Positions 51,247-57,717 of a DNA stretch of 64,000 bases are shown here, one piece after another. The number at the start of each line of letters is the position of its first letter. The first letter of the stretch is position 1. The notes under the pieces were generated by a model. It worked only from the letters and a program-made list of their open reading frames with translations. It did not search any database and had not been told where the DNA came from. Source of the DNA: Metallibacterium scheffleri (lineage in GTDB: Bacteria > Pseudomonadota > Gammaproteobacteria > Xanthomonadales > Rhodanobacteraceae); NCBI RefSeq assembly GCF_002077135.1, contig NZ_LDOS01000005.1, positions 186,001 to 250,000 on the forward strand, given 5' to 3'. The translations under genes were made by a program, and so were the position numbers.

Positions 51247-51836
51247 GCGGCTACTTCTCTGAAGTTGAGCAAGAGATGGCTGCTCGCCGCGCAGAGATCG
51301 GGCTGCCGTTCAATGCCGGCGCAATCGCTACATGGATTGCGAATCAACGCGACGTCGTTGCCGAACTCACCGCGGAGCGTGACAGGGCGCAAGAGGTCGC
51401 CGACAGTCTGGATGCAAGCGATGAAGTCAGTCACCTCGAGGATGAGAATTTCGAGCTTGCGACCAGCGTCGATACTCTCAAGGCCGTGGTCCAGTGCCTC
51501 AAAGAGGCGATCCGCCAAGATCCAGGCTCCCAGCGGTTACTCGCCACTGCGTCCGACATGCTCGATGACATGCCGATACTGGGCGTGTGTGACACAGACC
51601 TCGTGCGGGCCTATCTGGAAGGGGCGGTGTGCGTCACTCTCAGCGGCGACATCGTTCCGCTTTCCGTCCAGGAATTTCTGTATTTGAATACTTCGGTAGC
51701 GCATCGACGGCGCGTGACGGTCTATCGGAACGTGCTCCACCACCCTGAGCACGGTGCCGCGCCATGGCTGCTCTGTTATTCGCTTGACATGCCGCTGGTG
51801 ACCGTCGAGCATTGCCACGCTGCCGACCCGGCCTAG
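51243..51836 (+). CDS. Hypothetical with a coiled coil
   Basis: A 197-residue cytoplasmic protein. Residues about 35-90 form a coiled coil (VAELTAERDRAQEVADSLD, DENFELATSVDTLKAVVQ). The C-terminal half is mixed alpha/beta with VTVYRNVLHHPEHGA. Family not recognised. Last gene of the ATPase unit. Confidence 0.55.
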   Translation: MSGYFSEVEQEMAARRAEIGLPFNAGAIATWIANQRDVVAELTAERDRAQEVADSLDASDEVSHLEDENFELATSVDTLKAVVQCLKEAIRQDPGSQRLLATASDMLDDMPILGVCDTDLVRAYLEGAVCVTLSGDIVPLSVQEFLYLNTSVAHRRRVTVYRNVLHHPEHGAAPWLLCYSLDMPLVTVEHCHAADPA

Positions 51837-51963
51837 CCTTCCGCGGGACATGGCCTTGTGCAAATCGCCCTGCATGGTACTGATGGATTCACGACGCTGA
51901 GGCCCCATGACCCCCTGAAATTCGGTTCTACCGAGCCAACGACCTCTCTGAGGCGGTTCCGGT

Positions 51964-52362
51964 ATGACGAAGGCGCTGCGCGTTCCCGACTATCTCGGAC
52001 ACATCCTCAAGGCCATCGAGCGCTACACGGACGACATGGACGAGTTGGCGCTCCTCGGCAACGAACTGGTGCAGGATGCCGTGATCAGCAACATCGAGAT
52101 CATTGGCGAGGCGTCGAACAACATTCAGCGTGTGGATGCCGAGTTCGCTGCGCTGCACGAGGACATCCCTTGGCTGGTCATGTACACGATGCGCGACCGC
52201 GTCTCCCACGGCTACGACAAGGTGGATCTGGAAATCGTCTAGCAGACGATCCAGAGTGATCTGCCAGGCCTCTATGCACAGATTCAGGGCGCGCTGACCA
52301 GCTTGCACAACCAGAATCCCGAATGGGATGGAACCATGAACCACGTAAACGACGCCGCCTGA
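51964..52362 (+). pseudogene. HepT-like toxin gene broken by a nonsense codon
   Basis: A HepT/DUF86 protein of the HEPN ribonuclease group. The frame has 132 codons but carries a TAG at 52240-52242, where the sequence otherwise continues QTIQSDLPGLYAQIQ, the normal HepT tail. The first 92 residues include the full catalytic R-x4-H-x-Y (Arg77, His82, Tyr84). The truncated form lacks the last helices. The partner mntA antitoxin, usually just upstream, is missing; only 127 bases separate it from the previous gene. Likely inactive or a remnant, although the catalytic motif survives. Confidence 0.75.
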
Positions 52363-52400
52363 TAGGCATTCTACCCCGCCGCATGGAAAGATCAGCCGCC

Positions 52401-52634
52401 ATGAATTTCGATTGCACGACGCGTAACGATATTGCGTTCCAAGCAGCCGCTGTACGCGGCCCTCGGCAACCTCCGCACGTCAGCGTGCAGGGGCTGCTTC
52501 CCCCGCCAGCGGGCTTCGCGTTCGTACTAACGCTGACCTACGAGCAGGCGCTTGCCATGCGCGAGGCATTGGAAGGTGCGATCGACCTTATCGAGGCCGA
52601 GGTGGCCGAAGCGGAACGATCGATGCACCACTGA
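52401..52634 (+). CDS. Small conserved-looking hypothetical
   Basis: A 77-residue protein with a C-terminal helix (YEQALAMREALEGAIDLIEAEVAEAERSM), a pattern common in small mobile-element proteins. ATG 52401 is my choice; ATG 52383 adds six residues. RBS is poor. Function unknown. Confidence 0.45.
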   Translation: MNFDCTTRNDIAFQAAAVRGPRQPPHVSVQGLLPPPAGFAFVLTLTYEQALAMREALEGAIDLIEAEVAEAERSMHH

Positions 52635-52674
52635 CCGTGTAAGTCAGCCGGAACTCAAAGGGGACAGATCAACG

Positions 52675-53430
52675 ATGGACGAAGCAAACAGTGGCGCGGC
52701 GTGGCGCCGCCGAGGCCAGCGTGCCGCAGAGAAGGTAGGGTTCGCCCTCCCCGCAGGCATCACGATGAAACGCGGGCCGGCGTCTGAGGGCACGGCTTTC
52801 TACTTTCGCCATCAGGAACTCGGTGAGTTGGGACGCGCACGTGTGATCCACGACGGGCGTGGCCACAGCCGCTTCGTGGGTGAAGTGGCGGGCGATGAAG
52901 CAGATCCGCAGACCGCCAAGCGAGCTGAACTGCTTGCCCCTCTCATCGAGCGGCTTCATCACGTGCTGGACGAGGCAGCAGGTGTAGCCCACGTGCCAGC
53001 TCCCCCGTTGCCCACGCCCAGAACGATGACGTCGGAGTCGAGTGGGAGGCTGCCTATCAAGCTCATGCAGTGCGAGCGTTGTGGGAAACCTGTGGCCCGG
53101 TTGATCTTCGCGCCGACAGGAACGCATGGCCGCGGCGAGTTCGAGGATGTGGCACGCATGACGTTCGCCCTTTGCACCGAGCAGCCTTTGCCAACGTGGA
53201 TCGTTGGGCCGGGAAATCCCGTGGACATATTGACGGCCGCCGACCCGATGGAGATTCGCTCGATGGTCATGCCGATCTGGCCAGAGCATGGTGCGCTATT
53301 CGAAAGTTCGCCGTCTCAGTTCAACTGCACCATCCGAGCGCTGCAAGACAGCCACTGCGGCCAGCCGCCGAAGGCCATCGTAATTCGTGCCTTCGCCTCG
53401 GCGATTTCACCTACTCGGGGGGAAAGGTGA
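52675..53430 (+). CDS. Hypothetical with a C-x2-C pair
   Basis: A 251-residue protein. It has a basic N-terminal part, a beta-rich region (TAFYFRHQELGELGRARVIHDGRG), and near residue 130 MQCERCGKPVARLIF, half of a possible zinc ribbon. The second metal pair is not obvious. GGGGAC lies 12 bases upstream of the ATG. I do not recognise a family. Confidence 0.5.
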   Translation: MDEANSGAAWRRRGQRAAEKVGFALPAGITMKRGPASEGTAFYFRHQELGELGRARVIHDGRGHSRFVGEVAGDEADPQTAKRAELLAPLIERLHHVLDEAAGVAHVPAPPLPTPRTMTSESSGRLPIKLMQCERCGKPVARLIFAPTGTHGRGEFEDVARMTFALCTEQPLPTWIVGPGNPVDILTAADPMEIRSMVMPIWPEHGALFESSPSQFNCTIRALQDSHCGQPPKAIVIRAFASAISPTRGER

Positions 53431-53936
53431 TGCTGGAAGTTTGCTCCAGAGCCCGGAGTGTCGATTGCATTCGTTGGTGCTGATTGCGCCTACAAGAATC
53501 TGCACTGATGTTTTCAGACAATAAAGTCCGACCAATTCAAACTGCCAATTGCATGATTCTTGGTCATGTGTCATCGATCATCGAGGTTCAACCGTTTGGG
53601 GGATGGCATCGGCTGACTTCTCGCTCCGCCTTGCGGCGTCGCCCTTTCGGGCACGAGGCGAGATCGCCCCGGGTATGACGCACCTGCCTTCCCGCTTATG
53701 CCTGTCGGATATACGCCACGTCGTCTGTGCAAGTACCGGGCTTTGGCCTTTCTTGCTGCCTCACCCCAACGTGTCGCCTCGTATCCGCTTCCTGTTCGTC
53801 AGGCCAGCGTTTTGCTTCCGGCTTCCTCCAGACGCCCGGTCACCCGAAGCGCCCTTGCCTTCCGCTAACCCTTCCCCTTGCCGGGTGGGTAGATGACTCT
53901 CACCTCCAAGCAGGTGCGCCCTGCCGGGCACACAAA
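53431..53936. other. Structured non-coding stretch, possible remnant of a repeated element
   Basis: About 500 bases without a convincing gene. From roughly 53600 the sequence is strongly pyrimidine-biased on the plus strand, with short hairpins (CTTGCGGCGTCGCCC, CGGGCACGAGGC). A plus-strand frame here (53549-53896) reads ADFSLRLAASPFRARGEI; I recall similar text from many doubtful hypothetical proteins in diverse genomes, which suggests a widely repeated non-coding element, not a protein. I cannot name the element. Confidence 0.4.
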
Positions 53937-53971
53937 ACAAAACCCCACGCGCATGAACGCGCGTGGGGTTT
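53937..53971 (-). terminator. Strong bidirectional terminator
   Basis: AAACCCCACGCGC (53940-53952) pairs perfectly with GCGCGTGGGGTTT (53959-53971). The A-rich bases before it give a T run on the minus strand, so it terminates the minus-strand array that ends at 54010. Confidence 0.85.
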
Positions 53972-54009
53972 GAATTGACAGGAATATCTCTGACCTGCCG
54001 ACCTGTTCC

Positions 54010-54756
54010 CTACAGAGTCGGCTTGCTGCCAAAGTAGCGGGTCAGCTCGGAGAGCCGCATTAGCCGCGCCCCATCCGACTGCGCTTGTTGAACGATGCGT
54101 GCGGTTGCGTCGTCGTGAGGGTTCTTGCCCTCGATCACGACTGTGTCGTCGCAGAACTCGGCGAAGGTGAGACCTTCTTTCGCTTTGCTCAACGCCATCA
54201 TGCGCGCGTCGACAACGACGGTAGAATCCGGTGATGGATACTTCGCCAGCAACTTGGCGAGTTGATCGCGAGTAACGATCTGCTCGTTGAGCATCTCGAT
54301 CAGCTGCTCGCTTGCGAATGCCGGCGTGCACTCGAAAGCGTCCATGACGGCATCCTCGGCCTCCATGTCAATCAGCGTCTTGAAGTCGCTTGGGCTGCAC
54401 GGACCATCGACTGGATACTTGAAGCGAACGAAGTAATCCGCATCACCATCATCACGATCGGCATCCTTCTGTTCATTGACCGCGACCGCATAGCCATGGA
54501 TGTTACCGATGGCCAGGCGATTTTGCGTCGAACGATACCCAGGCCACTCGGTCTCGAAGGCCTTGTGCGACATGGCGTTCTTGATCAGCTGAAAGCATGA
54601 ATCTTTCGCAGCGAACACGAATATCCGAGTGCCGTTGCCGTTGTCGTTCGTGTCGATATTCCTCGGTGCTGACGAGAACGTGATGAGCTGTAGCAGGTCG
54701 AGCATGTTCACCGCGCTCTGTTTCTGAAACTCTTCCCGGCTTGCTGATGCACCCAT
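54010..54756 (-). CDS. Plasmid accessory protein, unknown
   Basis: A 248-residue soluble protein, acidic in the middle (EQKDADRDDGDADYFVRFKYPVDG). No known motif. It has a strong RBS (AGAGGAGAC) and is the last gene of the array, ending before a strong terminator. A hairpin leader like those of two other genes in the array precedes it. Confidence 0.6.
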   Translation of the reverse strand: MGASASREEFQKQSAVNMLDLLQLITFSSAPRNIDTNDNGNGTRIFVFAAKDSCFQLIKNAMSHKAFETEWPGYRSTQNRLAIGNIHGYAVAVNEQKDADRDDGDADYFVRFKYPVDGPCSPSDFKTLIDMEAEDAVMDAFECTPAFASEQLIEMLNEQIVTRDQLAKLLAKYPSPDSTVVVDARMMALSKAKEGLTFAEFCDDTVVIEGKNPHDDATARIVQQAQSDGARLMRLSELTRYFGSKPTL

Positions 54757-54775
54757 GATGGGTCTCCTCTGAAAT

Positions 54776-54792
54776 CCCGGAAACGCTCCGGG
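54776..54792 (-). promoter_or_regulatory. Hairpin leader, copy 1
   Basis: On the minus strand, CCCGG AGCGTTT CCGGG, 19 bases before the start codon and followed by ATTTCAGAGGAGA, which contains the RBS. Homologous leaders occur at 55836-55852 and 57270-57284. The hairpin could control access to the RBS. Confidence 0.6.
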
Positions 54793-54886
54793 TTGCGGTT
54801 TGCGCGTGTCGCGCTCACTGCGGCAGGGTCATGCCCTTGCCTGGTTCCACGCGCGAACGAAGGACCAGGCAAAAGCACGGCGAGTC

Positions 54887-54908
54887 GGCCCTGGGAATCC
54901 CCAGGGCC
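54887..54908 (-). terminator. Hairpin downstream of the DUF6573-like gene
   Basis: GGCCCTGGG and CCCAGGGCC form a perfect nine-base stem with a four-base loop; a second inverted repeat (TTGCCTGGT/ACCAGGCAA) lies next to it at about 54839-54871. No T run. Confidence 0.45.
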
Positions 54909-54938
54909 GGTCGCGCGTCTTGATAGGCTGATGATGCC

Positions 54939-55298
54939 TCAATCTTCGTTGGCAAGAAGCACCGTAAACACGGGTTCGCCACGATCGCCAGGACCAATCA
55001 TGAGCTTGCATTGGACTTGGTGCGCGTCGAAGAACACGATGCTGTCGTTGCTCTTGCCAGCACGCCGTATGGCGACCAGTGCGTTCAGGAGCATCTGCTG
55101 GATCCGCTCGAGACGCATGTCGGGTGATGCCAGATCGCCGTGACTGCCGTCGATGACTTCTGTCGAAACGCCATGTGTCATGGCGGTGTGCGCGTGGAAT
55201 CCGACCTTGGATGCTGGCGCTGTGATGTCGATCAGTACGCCATCGTTGAGCGCATCTTCGCGCGAGTAGGTATAGACCAAATCCGTATCTTTGAACAT
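54939..55298 (-). CDS. DUF6573-like plasmid protein
   Basis: A 119-residue protein. MFKDTDLVYTYSREDALNDGVLIDI matches the opening of a small plasmid and phage family (DUF6573-like). ATG 55298 is chosen to match that opening; a GTG at 55313 is in frame. The stop of the radC-like gene lies 11 bases upstream on this strand. Function unknown. Confidence 0.7.
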   Translation of the reverse strand: MFKDTDLVYTYSREDALNDGVLIDITAPASKVGFHAHTAMTHGVSTEVIDGSHGDLASPDMRLERIQQMLLNALVAIRRAGKSNDSIVFFDAHQVQCKLMIGPGDRGEPVFTVLLANED

Positions 55299-55309
55299 GA
55301 TCGCGGACC

Positions 55310-55816
55310 TCACAGGAGACCGTTTTCAGCGAAACTGTAAGCCGTTTCGCCGACAACGATATGTTCGATGACTCGAATGTCGAACAGCTCGAGCGCATGC
55401 TTGATCTGCATGGTCAGCACCTTGTCGCACGCGCTCGGCGTGGTGTCACCGGAGGGGTGCTGGTGGTAGAGAACGACAGCGGCCGCATTGTGCTTGATGC
55501 ATTCGGCAACGACTTCACGTGGATAGACCGATGCACCGCCAATCGTTCCGCGGAACATATCCTGGTGCGCGATGATTCGGTGCCTCTGGTCGAGGTAGAT
55601 GACCCCGAACACTTCGTATGGTGTGGATCCAAGATGGGCCTTGAGCCAGTCTTTGGCGCCTTGCGGGTGCAGCATCGAACCGTGGCGCATGTAGCGCTTG
55701 GCCAGAATCGCATCGGCCTTGGCCAGTATGGCTTCTTCGTCTGCACGATTGGATGATTCCGCATCCGGCGTGTAGGCGGGCGCAGACTCGCTTTGAATCA
55801 TGGCGGGCTTCGTCAT
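55310..55816 (-). CDS. RadC-like JAB/MPN-domain protein
   Basis: A 168-residue RadC-family protein. The JAMM metal motif is complete: His118-x-His120-Pro-Ser-Gly with Asp131 (HQHPSGDTTPSACD), preceded by EVFGVIYLDQRHRIIAHQDMFRG and followed by IRVIEHIVVG. Plasmid RadC-like genes are common next to antirestriction and replication genes; the activity is unknown. The N-terminal helix-hairpin-helix of chromosomal RadC is absent. It has its own hairpin leader and RBS (GGAGA). Confidence 0.85.
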   Translation of the reverse strand: MTKPAMIQSESAPAYTPDAESSNRADEEAILAKADAILAKRYMRHGSMLHPQGAKDWLKAHLGSTPYEVFGVIYLDQRHRIIAHQDMFRGTIGGASVYPREVVAECIKHNAAAVVLYHQHPSGDTTPSACDKVLTMQIKHALELFDIRVIEHIVVGETAYSFAENGLL

Positions 55817-55835
55817 GATGATGTCTCCAAGAAAT

Positions 55836-55852
55836 CCGGGAACCGCTCCCGG
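55836..55852 (-). promoter_or_regulatory. Hairpin leader, copy 2 (before the radC-like gene)
   Basis: On the minus strand CCGGG AGCGGTT CCCGG, then ATTTCTTGGAGA and the ATG. Sequence and spacing match copy 1 closely. A further nested inverted repeat (TGACCCTG/CAGGGTCA) lies near 55900-55933. Confidence 0.6.
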
Positions 55853-55995
55853 TGGCGGCGGACGCGATGCGCGTCAACACCGTGCGGACGTCCATGCCCT
55901 GACCCTGATGCTGGCGTGCCAGCGCCAGGGTCAATGCACGGAGGAACAGGGCAGGGTGAAGGCGATCTCCGCCTCACCCTGACCTGCTGCCTCAA

Positions 55996-56355
55996 TCAGG
56001 CCGGTTGGCCTTGGTAGTGATGCATGAACGCGATGCGCAACACTTCCGGGTTGCATCCCGCCTTCAACGCGGCGCGCTCGTACATCTCGATGATCGGGAC
56101 GGTTTCACCCTTGTCCATCTGCTCGATGTAGGCCGATAGCGCTTGGAGTGGCGTGCGCTGGGCTTCATCCGCCTCGCTGACCGTGTTCTCGCCCGAGATC
56201 GCGTTGATGTAGCCGTGACCGGACTCGAGATCAAATGGCGTGATGTGGCGGAAACCGCATGCTTCGCAATCCATCTCGGGCATGCCATCGTACTCATCCA
56301 TCCACGTCTCTCCACACCGCGGGCACTTGTAGCAGTTGATGTAGATGACGCTCAT
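55996..56355 (-). CDS. Zinc-ribbon hypothetical protein
   Basis: A 119-residue protein with an N-terminal zinc ribbon: CPRCGETW, then CEACGFRH (two CxxC pairs). The rest is helical (LQALSAYIEQMDKGETVPIIEMYERAALKAG). The start overlaps the stop of the upstream gene, so the two are co-translated. Related proteins are seen on plasmids; function unknown. Confidence 0.65.
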   Translation of the reverse strand: MSVIYINCYKCPRCGETWMDEYDGMPEMDCEACGFRHITPFDLESGHGYINAISGENTVSEADEAQRTPLQALSAYIEQMDKGETVPIIEMYERAALKAGCNPEVLRIAFMHHYQGQPA

Positions 56356-56759
56356 GACCAGATCTCCGGCGTGGGGACGAACAGGGTCCAGTCTCCGAAG
56401 TAGGTTTCGGAGGCGGGCACGTGAACCATGTCATCGACATAGCGCGCCTCGAGCACCATGCCGGCGTCGTCCCAGACGTGCCAGCCTGTAAGCGCCTGCG
56501 CGTGCTGGAACGCCTCACGGCTGATGAAAGTCACCTTGACGTGATAGCGCAGCGTGCTGCCTGCGGCACGCACGCCCTGGATCGCCATTTCGATGTCTTC
56601 GTCTTCGCCGGCACGCTGCTTGCGGCCGTGCGTCAGCCCGATGCAGAGACCGAGCGCGAGACGTTCGGCGATGCGCTCGATCTGCGTGACTTGTGGCCGA
56701 ACAGCGCTGTCGGGAGGCGTATTCTGCTCGACGAATCGAGCCTTGCTTAGGAAGCTCAT
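56352..56759 (-). CDS. Plasmid hypothetical protein
   Basis: A 135-residue soluble protein; ATG 56759 has GGAGA at the right spacing, so the upstream ATG at 56783 is unlikely. It contains QRIERLALGLCIGL-like helical text (IERIAERLALGLCIGLTHGR) and an aromatic C-terminal part. Unknown function. A short hairpin (CCCC/GGGG) lies 27 bases upstream. Confidence 0.6.
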   Translation of the reverse strand: MSFLSKARFVEQNTPPDSAVRPQVTQIERIAERLALGLCIGLTHGRKQRAGEDEDIEMAIQGVRAAGSTLRYHVKVTFISREAFQHAQALTGWHVWDDAGMVLEARYVDDMVHVPASETYFGDWTLFVPTPEIWS

Positions 56760-56786
56760 GGTGTTCTCCGATAGGGAGTGCACCAG

Positions 56787-56798
56787 CCCCTCGCGGGG
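56787..56798 (-). promoter_or_regulatory. Short GC hairpin before the 56759 gene
   Basis: CCCC GCGA GGGG, at a spacing similar to the three hairpin leaders of the array, but with a different sequence. It may be a fourth, diverged member. Confidence 0.35.
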
Positions 56799-56838
56799 TT
56801 GTATGCACCCCGTGTTGGTTGTTGAAGGACTCGCCGGC

Positions 56839-57249
56839 TCAGGCGGCCAAGGACTCGATGAGATCCTTGCTCGGGATGTAACGGCGGTGGCGACTGGACC
56901 AGTGCGCGAGGTACTTCACATCGGCCGCCGACCACTGGCCGTTGGCATAGGTGTAGATGTACTCGACGCCGAGGCCAAGCGCATGCCTGGCCAGATGATC
57001 GGATCGACTGACCTCTTGCGGCCTGACGACGTACCACGGCTCGTTTTCGTCGCGATGGTATGCAACGCACTCGGCAGGAGAATCGCCGAGCGACGACAGA
57101 TCGCCGAGCGCGATCAGGGCCTCGACTTGCTGCGGCGGCATGTAGTGCTGGCGAAGCATTTCGAGTGCATGGGCGCCCTGCATGTGGACGTAGATGGTGA
57201 TGAAGCCACCGTGCGGTTGCCGCACGGCGATGATGGCTCTTGTGGACAT
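56839..57249 (-). CDS. Plasmid hypothetical protein, first gene of the array
   Basis: A 136-residue protein starting MSTRAIIAVRQPHGGFITIYVHMQG, a common opening in plasmid and phage hypotheticals that may be a small beta-rich fold. DSPAECVAYHRDENEPWYVV follows. It has a hairpin leader. Function unknown. Confidence 0.65.
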   Translation of the reverse strand: MSTRAIIAVRQPHGGFITIYVHMQGAHALEMLRQHYMPPQQVEALIALGDLSSLGDSPAECVAYHRDENEPWYVVRPQEVSRSDHLARHALGLGVEYIYTYANGQWSAADVKYLAHWSSRHRRYIPSKDLIESLAA

Positions 57250-57269
57250 GAGATGAACTCTCTGAAAGT

Positions 57270-57284
57270 CCGGGATCGCCCCGG
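57270..57284 (-). promoter_or_regulatory. Hairpin leader, copy 3
   Basis: On the minus strand CCGGG GCGAT CCCGG, followed by ACTTTCAGAGA and the ATG. Similar to copies 1 and 2, with the same downstream CTTTCAGAG-like text. Confidence 0.55.
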
Positions 57285-57717
57285 TAGCGTCGATGCGCGC
57301 ATGCGCACGAAGTCACCTTTGAGATGCGCCCTGAGTCAAGGCGCACGTCGAAAGTGCCTTCGAGATTTCCAGAGGGTAAGGAAAGACCGCCGGCGTGATG
57401 GCGGCGTTCGCAACGATGCGTCTTGAAGACGCAACTGGATCAGAAACACGCCAATCGTGGGCGGCTCACGGCCTTGCGGCATGGGCAGATTAAGCCCGTC
57501 GAGCTTGCACTGTCAATGGTGATGCTCGTACGTGGATCTTGCAGTACACGGTGTTCGAATGCTACTTTGAACATGGGGCAGTGACAGGGAAGCTGTAATT
57601 TGCGGCCAAATTTCATCTAATGCATTGTTCCTATGAATGTTCTGGACAGTACGATGAAATTGTCCGAAGCTGCCGATTCGGCAGCCCCGCACCTCTCAGC
57701 CTCCCTGCCGCCTGGAT
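57285..57717. other. Non-coding region between the array and the transposon
   Basis: It probably holds the promoter of the minus-strand array and the left end of the transposon. The GGGG at 57575 could start a Tn3-type terminal repeat. Next come AATTTG/CAAATT (near 57598-57613), GGACA/TGTCC (57644-57665) and a perfect GCTGCCGA/TCGGCAGC palindrome (57669-57685), possible recombinase sites or a 5' hairpin of tnpA. Confidence 0.4.

Noticed and set aside
51943-51953. CCTCTCTGAGG as a sixth activator box
   Set aside because: It differs from the box in its centre (TCT in place of T-G-A symmetry), lies 11 bases before the hepT ATG, and has no -10 at the 35-base offset.
53549-53896. Plus-strand frame of 115 codons in the non-coding stretch
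   Set aside because: No RBS, odd Pro/Phe/Arg composition and similarity only to doubtful hypothetical proteins.
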